A program made the translations under genes and the position numbers. Shown here one piece after another: positions 47,281 through 56,324 of a stretch of 64,000 nt of DNA. Origin of the DNA: Theocolax elegans (Eukaryota > Arthropoda > Insecta > Hymenoptera > Cerocephalidae); contig CM047428.1 of assembly GCA_026168455.1 (NCBI GenBank), positions 41,772,769 to 41,836,768 on the forward strand, written 5' to 3'. Positions within the stretch are counted from its first letter, which is position 1; each line of letters opens with the position of its first letter. The notes beneath the pieces are model-generated. The model saw only the letters and a list, made by a program, of their open reading frames with translations. It searched no databases and was not told the DNA's origin.

Positions 47281-47990
47281 CCATATATGGCTGGAGAATT
47301 GCATAGTCCCATAGGCATTGTTTTAAATTGAAATAAACCAAATGAAGAGGCGAAAGCTGTTTTATATCGATCTTCTTGAGCTAACGGAACTTGTAAAAAT
47401 CTTTGACATAAACCCAAGACAGTGAATACACGATTTTCTGGTCCCATTTGATCGATAATATCTAGTATATTAGGTATTTGTCGAAAATCGACCACTAGTC
47501 GGTATCGTTTATTACCCTGACTATCAGGCTTCTTTGTTACTAGGAAAACAGGTGATGTTTAATTGGAATTTGATGGTTCAAATATGTCTCCTGCAATCCT
47601 TTCTTTTAATTGTTTATCAAGTTAGCTTTTGAGAGCATGAGGAAATCTATATGGCTTAGCTGTCATTGGTATGTAGTCGACAGTCGGTCTCTTATATTCT
47701 ATAGCATTTTTCACGCCTAATTTTTCTCCTTTTAGACAGAAACAATCCGAATATTTATCAATTAAATTTTCTATAGATTGTCTTTGTTCCTCGTCCATTT
47801 TTTCAAAATGCAAGGCATCTTTTAACCGTTCATTACAATTAAGTGTACTTGTATCCTCGGTTATGTAAAGTATCCTCGCTTCAGATCGATTGTCAGAAAT
47901 GTCGTGTATGTCGACGTCTTCACTTTTATAACTATAAAATATATTAATATAAGGTTTATTTGAATAAACCAAATAACTATTATTCATTTT
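47281..47990 (-). pseudogene. Gypsy pol: start of reverse transcriptase
   Basis: The ORF 47987-47622 holds the region before the RT (MDEEQRQSIENLIDKYSDCF, then AKPYRFPHALKS). After a frame break, 47495-47259 continues with VDFRQIPNILDIIDQMG and KTMPMGLCNSPA, where the Penelope-like element cuts in. The catalytic YxDD part is lost, so it is dead. The style is that of Ty3/gypsy elements with 17.6/gypsy-like RT. Confidence 0.85.
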
Positions 47991-48018
47991 GTTTTCATGT
48001 ATGGCTTCAACAAATTCA

Positions 48019-49321
48019 TATGTGTAAATTATATAATATCGGTCTCTCCGAACTAAATGCTTTATTTTAGAATAAAGCAGGCCTATCGTACTCTTTGTCC
48101 ACTATGGTTGGTGGAATTTCCCAGCGCACGGCCTTTTAAAATAATTAAAGGCGTTTCGTCCTCGATCTCCAGCTTGGACTCCTTAGTAAGGAACTGGAGA
48201 TCTTACCTTAGACGCCTGTCGCAAGATGAACCGCGACGCCAGCAAGATATTTTGCTGCTATATGTATAGAAAAGAGACGACGATCTCTCCAACGAGTGTA
48301 GAGAGATAGTCGTCTCCATCTAGTAGTGGGAAAAACCACCAGCCAGAGTGCGACGTATTAGACCGAGTCGCAAGTTATTTGAAATAAAATGAATTTATCG
48401 TTCGGTGATATGTATATGTGTAAATTATATAATATCGGTCTCTCCGAACTAAATGCTTTATTTTAGAATAAAGCAGGCCTATCGTACTCTTTGTCCACTA
48501 TGGTTGATGGAATTTCCCAGAGCACGGCCTTTCAAAATAATTAAAGGCGTTTCGTCCTCGATCTTCAGCTTGGACTCCTCAGTAAGGAACTGAAGATCTT
48601 ACCATAGACGACTGTCGCAAGATGAACCGCGACGCCAGCAAGATATTCTGCGGCTATATGTATAGAAAAGAGACGACGATCTCTCCAAGTTTCCTGGAGG
48701 CTCCTCAGTAAGGAACTCTAGTTCCTTACTGAGGAGTCCAAGCTGGAGATCGAGGACGAAACGCCTTTAATTATTTTAAAAGCCCGCGCTCTGGGAAATT
48801 CCACCAACCATAGTGGACAAAGAGTACGATAGGCCTGCTTTATTCTAAAATAAAGCATTTAGTTCGGAGAGACCGATATTATATAATTTACACATATACA
48901 TATCACCGAACGATAAATTCATTTTATTTTAAATAACTTGCGACTCGGTCTAATACGTCGCACTCTGGCTGGTGGTTTTTCCCACCACCAGATGGAGACG
49001 TCTATCTCTCTACACTCGTTGGAGAGATCGTCGTCTCTTTTCTATACATATAGCCGCAGAATATCTTGCTGGCGTCGCGGTACATCTTGCGACAGTCGTC
49101 TAAGGAAAGATCTCTAGTTCCTTACTGAGGAGTCCAAGCTGGAGATCGAAGACGAAACGCCTTTAATTATTTTAAAAGGCCGTGCTCTGGGATATCCACC
49201 AACCATAGTGGACAAAGAGTACGATAGGCGTGCTTTATTCTAAAATAAAGCATTTAGTTCGGAGAGACCGATATTATATAATTTACATATATACATATCA
49301 CCGAACGATAAATTCATTTCA
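48019..49321. mobile_element. 1.3-kb composite palindrome with 13-bp target duplication
   Basis: The perfect 13-bp repeats TTCAACAAATTCA (48006-48018 and 49322-49334) flank the insertion within the gypsy internal region. Inside are four copies of a ~400-bp unit (AATATCGGTCTCTCCGAAC, AAGCAGGCCTATCGTACTC), two forward and two inverted, turning near 48715 (GTTCCTTACTGAGGAG). The outer edges are not perfectly symmetric: the right end extends about 25 bp further into the unit. There is no ORF, and the class is unknown. Confidence 0.75.
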
Positions 49322-49334
49322 TTCAACAAATTCA

Positions 49335-50286
49335 CTTCGTAAATTTTCGTTTATAACTCGTTCATTCAATAAAAAATCGCTAGGGACCTCATCCTGTTCG
49401 TTTTCTTCCTGTATTTTCACCTTCTTCAGTTCCTTGTTTGTTTATCCATAATTTTTCGCTTCTCGGGATAGTATCTAACTCTTCCCCCGACATAACCAAT
49501 TCTTCATTATTCAATTTACAAACATAACTAACATTTTTATCACGAGGTCCGCATTTATCGCCTCCTCGATTTCATAATCCATTCGTACTCGACAATTCAT
49601 CTTTTTGTTAACAAAATTTTCTATATTTTCACGAGGTCCGCATTTATTGCCCTCCTCGATTTCATAATCCAGTTGTACTTGACAATTATTAACTGTCTTA
49701 TTCAATAAATTTTTTTCATTTTTATTTCATTTTCAATATCATACTTCAGGTCAACTTCGTTTTCATAATTAGTACAGGATGGACTCTCAGCCATCCTATC
49801 GAATAATGGTGCTTCAATAATACCATAATTTTCAGTAATTTCATCAAATTTTTCTTTAATATGTAGCTCAGTCACGTTACATACCCGTGGCTGCGCTTTT
49901 TCATTATTTATTTGTAATTGTTCTTCCTTCATTAATCCATAACAATTTTCACTTGCTTTACTTGTATAATTCTTTAGATCCGACTCCTCGTCGATCTCAT
50001 GTACTTGTATTTCGTTATTTTAATAATCGTCATATAACTCTTGTTCTTTTTCACTCAGATTGTATAGGTCCTTGTCTTTACCATTTTGATTTCTTTCATT
50101 TCTTTGTTCTTGCTCGTAGATTTCATACGATTCGTATGTGTCAAATTTTATAAGCGTTTCATCATTTTCATGCAATTGAAAATCACTTAACGTTTTTGAG
50201 TCACTATCGGTATAATTATAAAATCTTAAATTTTTCATGTTCGTATAATCATTGTTTTCCTTTGGTTTTGTCATATATCGTATTGA
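49335..50286 (-). pseudogene. Gypsy pol spacer between protease and RT
   Basis: Broken minus-strand ORFs (50274-50020, 49932-49702, 49705-49511) rich in Glu/Asp/Asn and without known domains fill the space between protease and RT. A ~109-bp tandem duplication (GAGGTCCGCATTTAT at 49542 and 49633) repeats the same residues (DYEIEE). By position it is pol spacer sequence, poorly conserved in these elements. Confidence 0.6.
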
Positions 50287-50705
50287 TTATCGAACATTAT
50301 TTTCGATTTCCTCCATTATATAAATCGATTCATCCGTTTGCGTATTATTTACATTTTCAAAGGGGAGGATTAATCCGTTAAATTCTAAATATTGGTCCAA
50401 ATAATTAATTTTTGCATCGTTTCTATGGAAAAAATCGGTGCCTGAGATTCCGTCTTGTTGTATGGGGAACGAATCATGTACTAAATTGAGTTCCACGGGA
50501 GATCCTTCGAAATCTATTCTAATTTTACCACATGTAGTTAATGAATGGTCAGTTGTGCTTTTTAACAATATAATATCATTTTCGTCAATTTTCACGCGAG
50601 AGTCTACCTCTGACTCGTTAATTAGACTTACCGATGCTCCTGTATCTAGCAAGAATTTTAACGGACGTCTTAACTGACCGGTATCGAGGATTACGACCGT
50701 GGCTG
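50287..50705 (-). pseudogene. Gypsy retropepsin (aspartic protease)
   Basis: The open frame from about 50705 includes LLDTGASVSLIN with the catalytic DTG, TTCGKIRIDF and GTDFFHR near the flap/C-terminal region. The frame is -1 relative to Gag, which ends at 50724 with GCGAAAATAAG, so expression by -1 frameshifting just before the Gag stop is likely, as in gypsy elements. The protease would cut the Gag-Pol precursor. Confidence 0.8.
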
Positions 50706-50723
50706 AACTTTGTTGACTTAAAC

Positions 50724-51676
50724 TTATTTTCGCGGTGCGGAGGGGACGTTTGAGCGGGTCTCCGCACTCGAAGTAGAGGGAATTTGATTCGTAGCCTCTC
50801 TCTCGACCCTCCTCGGAGAGAGAGTATCGGTATTTCCCTGATTTTGATTTCCTTCCCTTATTTCTCTTTGTAACTTATAACAATAGCGCTTTATGTGACA
50901 GGGTTTTCCGCAATGGAAACAAGTAACTGGTAATCTTATATTATTATTCGATTCGTTATTAATATATCGTGATTCTTGGGAAGTTGAATTAACCGACTCA
51001 CACACACCGCGAGTCCTGGAATTATTTCCCCGATCTTCTTTCTTAAATTGCTGCGATGAGTATTTATTATTATTATAACGAACAAAGGAATCATTTTTAT
51101 TTCTATCTCTACTTGGTAAAAATTCCGTCTGATTTTGATACTCGTTCCAATCACCAAATTGTAAATTTGGTCTATTATAATTACGACTGTTACCCGATCG
51201 ACTTTGTGGGCTATAAGAACTGTTTATGGGATTGCGTCGGTTGTTATAATCGGCAAATCTTTCCGCAAAACTTCGTGCTAATTTGAAACAATTTATGGCT
51301 CCATGACCAGTTTTAGAACAATATTGACATACAATTGGAGAGTTATTCGAAATATAATTTACTTTACGCGTTTCTCGAGTTGAACGAGAACGAACCTCTT
51401 CTCGGCTCGGCGTCTTCTCGTCCAAGACGCTACAAGCGAGCCTGTTTTATAGAAATTGGAGTCCCTAAACGCGCACGAATTTCCCAACGAAGCCCTTTTA
51501 AAAAGAATTTTAAACAATCTCGCCTTAGTGCCAGCATGAAATAATCTGCTATCGCAACTCGTCCCTCTCTGTCGGCCGCTTTGACTATTTCATTTTTTAT
51601 TTCTTGTAACCGATTAAAATAAGCAATGACTGTCTCATTGTTTTTCTGTTTTAATTTAGCAAGGTCTCCCGTCCAC
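50724..51676 (-). pseudogene. Gypsy Gag, middle and nucleocapsid part
   Basis: From 51425 to 50724 the frame carries two zinc-knuckle-like boxes, CQYCSKTGHGAINC and CFHCGKPCHIKRYC, in an Asn/Arg/Ser-rich nucleocapsid. Upstream (51676-51450), in another frame, Gag-like residues appear (ETVIAYFNRLQEIKNE, then CLKFFLKGLRWEIRARLG). A frameshift near 51445 separates the two. The N-terminal part lies beyond the insertion at 51686-53899. Confidence 0.8.
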
Positions 51677-52059
51677 TCGTAATATGTTTTTCTTCATCCC
51701 CCCGCCGAAAGTATGTGTTTCCTAGCCGCATATGGATACGGGAAGAGCGACTTTTGCGGCCGGCCGGAGTCTCGCGCGCTCTGATTGGCTCATAGATTTT
51801 CGCGGCCTCGATGCATAACAACGGCTGTAGCAACGGCCGGAAAGTTCCCAATTTAATATGTACGTGGCTTAACCTCTCAAGTAAACATTGCTAAATTATT
51901 TAAAATTTATTAATCTATTTACTACAAGCACTTATGTTTTTCAAATGTAAAATGTATTTTAATGTTGCCTTATAAAATATCTTATATAATTGTTTTGTTT
52001 AATAAAACGAGAGATAGAAAGAGAGAGCGAGAGTATATATAGAATACTTATGTTAACTG

Positions 52060-53286
52060 CACTCTAAACCCTAAAGTGTAAAAACTGAACCTAAAAAGTA
52101 TAAAAATGTCAATTTACTATTTTGAAAAGATTAAATTTATAGAATTCCTCTTTTGAAGAGAGTAAATAACGAAAATTACACTTTGATTAGTGTAAAATGC
52201 TATATTTCTATTTTTCTAAAGTGTAAAAAGCGAAAATTCCACTATAAGAGAAGTATAAATTGCGATTTTTACTCCTTTGAAAAGTATAATTTTTCAGACG
52301 TTGTCTTGAAAAGAGCAAATAATGGATTTTATACTTTAGGTAAACTTTAAAACGATAAATTTACACTTTTGAAAAGTTGAAATTGCGATTTTTCCTCTTT
52401 TGTAAAGTATAATTTTTCGGACCTTCATTTTCAAAGAGTAAATAGTGGATACTACACTTTCCGTAAAACTGAAAATGCTAAATTTATACTTTTTAAAAGT
52501 GTAAATTTAGTGTTTTAAACTTTAGCTAAAGTTCACGGAGAAACATTTCTTACGTTTAACCTATAAAATTGGCGTGTGCTCTCTAATCAAGCGTATGTTT
52601 ATAGTTTAATTCCGTGGCGTTACAGGTTTAACCTATGAAGTTTGATGTCTTTAATGTGTAGCATCAATTTCACATAGGTTGAACCTGTGAGTGCATTAGA
52701 ACGAATCTTAATACGCTTAGGTTAAAACTGTACACATACGCTTGGTTAGAGAGCACGTCAATTTTATAGGTTAATTGTAAGAAATTTTTCTCCGTGTACA
52801 AAATCTATTACTTACTCTTTGAGAATTAACGCCCAAAAATTTATACTTTTCAAAAGTATAAATGTAGCATTTTCAACTTTACGGAAAGTGTAGAATCCAC
52901 TATTTACTATTTGAAAATGAAGGTCCAAAAAATTATACTTTACAAAAGAGGAAAAATCGCAATTTCAACTTTTCAAAAGTGTAACTTTATCGTTTTAAAC
53001 TTTACCTAAAGTATAAAATACATTATTTGCTCTTTTCAAGACAACGTCTGGAAAATTATACTTTTCAAAGGAGTAAAAATCGCAATTTATACTTTTCTTA
53101 TAGTGGAATTTTCGCTTTTTACACTTTAGAAAAATAGAAATATAGCATTTTACACTAATCAAAGTGTAATTTTCGTTATTTACTCTCTTCAAAAGAGGAA
53201 TTCTATAAATTTAATCTTTTCGAAAATAGTAAATTGACATTTTTATACTTTTTAGGTTCAGTTTTTACACTTTAGGGTTTAGAGTG
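52060..53286. mobile_element. AT-rich snapback, ~610-bp arms
   Basis: The arms run from CACTCTAAACCCTAAAGTG inward through TTTATAGAATTCCTC and CTAATCAAGCGTATG-like landmarks to a turn near 52655. They read almost as a perfect inverted repeat. Sub-repeats of AAAAGTGTAAA type make up most of each arm. The mirrored 65-codon ORFs (52153-52350, 53192-52995) are artefacts. Confidence 0.9.
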
Positions 53287-53567
53287 TGTGTTCATTCTAT
53301 CTATTTCGTGTCATTTTCAAATTTCACACTATCAATTTAATATTGATGTAATATCGGTGATGTAAATACATGTGAAAGAAATATGTTTAATTTCTTTATG
53401 TTCAAATTTTAACAGTGCAATTGATATTTGACTACAAATGTAAATTTTATTAATGTAAAGTCGACTTCTTCTATGCACGATGATTATCGCAGCGATGCAT
53501 TAAAACCAATTTATAAATATAATTTATAATAAATTTATACATGCTTATGTATGTATGTTATATTTTT

Positions 53568-53633
53568 GATGCCCGACCCCGACCAGCAAAAACCTTGGCT
53601 TCGCCTCGGTTTTGCAAAAGTCGGGCGGGCATC
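53568..53633. other. GC-rich perfect-stem hairpin
   Basis: GATGCCCG...CCGAC pairs with GTCGGGCGGGCATC, and the inner GCAAAAACC with GGTTTTGC, leaving a small loop around GGCTTCGCC. The same GGCTTCGCCTCGG word recurs inverted near 53862. It could be an element end or structured RNA; the function is unknown. Confidence 0.6.
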
Positions 53634-53899
53634 AAATATATAAAAAAACATCGAATATCGCGTGTCATGTTGCGGTACGAGAGGTTACATCTAGATGGCT
53701 CTGAAGCAGGCCACGAAAGAAGCTGCAGACGAATATTGCGGCACCAGTCATTTTCTATTAGATTAATTATTGGATGTATACTTTCGGACTGGGATGAAGA
53801 AAAATAGTATACGACACTCGGCCAGAATTTTGGATGCCCTGGCCTGCGTGATATGACGGCCGAGGCGAAGCCGAGGAAATTCAACTTTCTGGCCATGTA

Positions 53900-54166
53900 T
53901 CGTAATATACTATTTATTGATCCGAAGGTGTTTTCGAAAAAATCGGATATCTCTTTGATTTCTCCGCGCGCACAAGTTAAAGCTTGCCCATATAAACGTA
54001 TTCGAATAAGCTTTGTTAATTCTTTTTCGTACTCCGACGGTAAAATTTCATTTTGCTTCATTGCATCCGTCCAAAAATTGCGATAAATTTATGTTATGAC
54101 CGTTAAACCGCGGTATTAAATCTAAAGCGTCTTTTAGCGATAAACCTCGAATTTGAGACGTCATTG
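53900..54166 (-). pseudogene. Gypsy Gag N-terminus
   Basis: The start codon near 54166 gives MTSQIRGLSLKDALDLIPRF, NGHNINLSQFLDG. After a one-base frame change (about 54063) it continues as LTKLIRIRLYGQAL, then FFENTFGSINS up to the insertion at 53899. The pattern matches the capsid N-domain of gypsy-type Gag. Leader and 5' LTR are not identified upstream. Confidence 0.7.
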
Positions 54167-54615
54167 TTTTATTAATGATTTGTTTTTAACTTCACTCCTA
54201 TCTAATTTTTTTGGTCTAAATTAATTTTATTAAATAATTCGTCTTTAATCTTAGAAGAGTTTGCTTGTTCGAGTGATCTTTTAATTAATTTATTATCGAA
54301 GGGAATTGTAAAATCTTTCGTTTTTCGTCGAGTACTTTCATAAGAGTCACAACTGTCATACGCATACTAGCGGACAGCGGTTCGCGCAATCTACTGCGTT
54401 TCGTTTAAATACGTTGCGGAACGAGTCTTATAGCGTGGATGGCTGGCTGCATTCTGTACTGTATGTATTGTTGACTACTGAACTATTCGTCCACCCCTAT
54501 AGGTGACTGGTGTAGCCGCGTACCCACTACTGCGCATAGCACAGTGTGGCCGGAAAGTTCTACGGTTATCTTGAAAGAAAGAAAATTTTAAATTTTAAAA
54601 GAAAATTTGTATATG
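54167..54615. other. Gypsy leader remnant and unassigned DNA
   Basis: By position the first ~180 bp may be gypsy leader. 54350-54570 is GC-richer without a frame. No LTR matching 43320-45238 is seen. Confidence 0.4.
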
Positions 54616-55126
54616 TTTGAGGAATTAAATTAACAAGGTACTGGATACTATGACGTAACATTATTCACAGATCTTACAAAAGCAGAGTTCACAGCAAAAT
54701 ATTTAAGATTTAAACCGTCGTTAAAATTAGAAAATGACTTACCAATGCAGCTACCAAAAATTTCCGATATCGAATTACCTATTGAATTTGACTGGAGGCA
54801 CTGTAGTGTTATAATTCCAGTTATGAACCATGGATTGTGTGATTCATACTGGACTTTTTCGGTAACTGTTAATAGTGAAGGCCAATGCACTATCAAGCCC
54901 AGGTAGTTATCTTTTTCGGATCAAGAATTGATAGATTGCAATAAGCACGATTAAGGTTTCGAAGGAGATTTACATGAAACTGCATACAGAGCCTTGAAGA
55001 ATTGAGAGGTTTAGAATCTGGTTACCTACTCAACGGCTAAGATGAAAAGTATCATATTAAATATAATAATCTCAATAAAAATAAAGTAAAAATTACTCTT
55101 GTATCTGATCTAAACATCAAAATTAA
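54616..55126 (+). pseudogene. Cathepsin F-like cysteine protease pseudogene
   Basis: The plus-strand frame shows the end of the I29 propeptide (GTGYYDVTLFTDLTKAEF) and the mature start (IELPIEFDWRHCSVIIPVMN). The active-site block reads GLCDSYWTFS, where functional enzymes have Cys in place of the Tyr (TAC at 54847-54849). Next come LSFSDQELIDCNK and DLHETAYRAL. After a frameshift near 54995 the homology resumes (LEELRGLESGYLLNG). At least four in-frame stops occur. Functional family members degrade proteins in lysosomes. The missing C-terminal half carries the catalytic His/Asn. No intron is seen within the fragment, so it may be a retrocopy or one or two exons of a decayed gene. Confidence 0.85.
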
Positions 55127-55162
55127 ATTTTTTAAATAAAACCAGCTGCTTACGTTTTCAAA

Positions 55163-55411
55163 TTAATTCCAGTTCTGAATCATACTGTCTTTCATGTAAT
55201 TCATTAAATCCATTTCTCTCTTACGTACATGCAATATCATATTTTGAAGTACTCTGCATATGTTATAACCCAGGTTCCTTTCGTCTACATCCATGGAATC
55301 TATTTTTGTTACATCACAGTTGTTATCCTCGCCAACACTGACAACAAAAGGAATTGGTGCTTTTAGAGAGTCCTCCTGAGTATATCGAACTCTTAGCGAG
55401 TGATGGCTCAA
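55163..55411 (-). CDS. Unrecognised ORF or exon fragment
   Basis: An 82-codon minus-strand ORF of balanced composition (HHSLRVRYTQEDSLKAPIPF, then NICRVLQNMILHVRKREMD) ends at a TAA. The order of a beta-strand-like segment followed by a helix rich in Lys/Glu loosely recalls the head-to-coiled-coil part of XRCC4/XLF-type repair proteins, but I cannot support that assignment. The open frame continues upstream to about 55430 without a convincing start. It could be a lone exon, a pseudogene piece or chance. Confidence 0.25.
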   Translation of the reverse strand: MSHHSLRVRYTQEDSLKAPIPFVVSVGEDNNCDVTKIDSMDVDERNLGYNICRVLQNMILHVRKREMDLMNYMKDSMIQNWN

Positions 55412-55681
55412 GTGAAGAGCAACAATTGTTTAATTAAAATTTGATTATTGATATAAGCACATGTTTCAAATCTAAAAAGAAAAAAAATATTTAATAAATA
55501 AGTAATTACAAAAACAAATCTTTTATATTAAATAACTATTATTAATTAAGTAATTTTTTAACACAAAAATTTTAATTCACTTTTATTTCGCTGAGCAATT
55601 GACAAAAACAATAGAATGACACTCCTACAACGTTTGTCTAAAGTTAATATTTTTATTACTATTTTGTTAAAAATAAAAAAA

Positions 55682-55785
55682 TAGTACATTGTGTACCAAG
55701 GGCGCAAAATTGAGGATTCTGGCCCGAGGGTGAAACACTCACCCGAGGGCCGCGAATCACCATTGCGCCCGTGGTGCACATACTA
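55682..55785. repeat. GC-rich double hairpin at element end
   Basis: TAGTACATTGTGTACC plus GGGCGCAA pairs with TTGCGCCC plus GTGGTGCACATACTA. Nested inside is the perfect stem GGCCCGAGGGTGA/TCACCCGAGGGCC (55721-55751). It forms the left end of a GC-rich element interrupted by the LINE at 56147-60305. Confidence 0.8.
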
Positions 55786-56136
55786 TTTTCTGTCCGAAAG
55801 GGTGAAAAATGCTTTAAAAAGGGTTGCTGAAGAAGAAACGTACAAACATTGTATGAATTTAGAAAAAGGGCGAGGGGGCGCAGGCGGAGTCCAGGGGCGG
55901 AGCCCCGGTAGGGGTGCAGGGGGAGAAGCCCCGCCGCGGAGCCCCCCCCCTAGAAAGAATAAAAATAAAATTATTATAATTATTAAATTGTTAAATATTA
56001 TTAAATTATTAAATATTATTAATTATTATTAAATATTATTCATTATTATTAAATATTATTCATTATTATTAAATATTATTAATTATTAATTATTAAATTA
56101 TTATAATTTAATATAACAAATATTATAAAATTACGT
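55786..56136. mobile_element. GC-rich element body, left part
   Basis: Contains a strikingly G/C-rich stretch (55865-55955, GGGGCGGAGCCCCGG type words), then ATT/AAATATT repeats. With the GCGCCCG-rich right part at 60470-60560 it probably forms one non-autonomous element split by the LINE. Confidence 0.5.
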
Positions 56137-56324
56137 AATGTAATTATTATTATTATTATTATTATTAAATTACTCAGTTGGCACCCTCCTATTTGACTAG
56201 GTTATGCCAGGCACTTGGGTATTCCCTTTGCGCCCTGTTTTCCATTTCCCATCTTTAGCCTTCCGAAGTGTATAGCAATATTGCCACACTTGAGTGAGCC
56301 TTCTTATGGGTCCTTGGTTTTTTT

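Larger units (their letters stand above)
51686..53899. mobile_element. 2.2-kb insertion in gypsy gag with 9-bp target duplication
   Basis: TCGTAATAT occurs at both edges (51677-51685 and 53900-53908), exactly where the Gag frame is split. The left end TTTTTCTTCATCCCCCCGCC is matched in inverse near 53780-53815, not at the extreme right end. About 85 bp of other sequence (with GGCCGAGGCGAAGCCGAGG) lies outside that. The interior contains the AT-rich palindrome 52060-53286 and a GC-rich hairpin at 53568-53633. A 9-bp duplication fits MULE/Foldback-type transposition. Confidence 0.65.
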
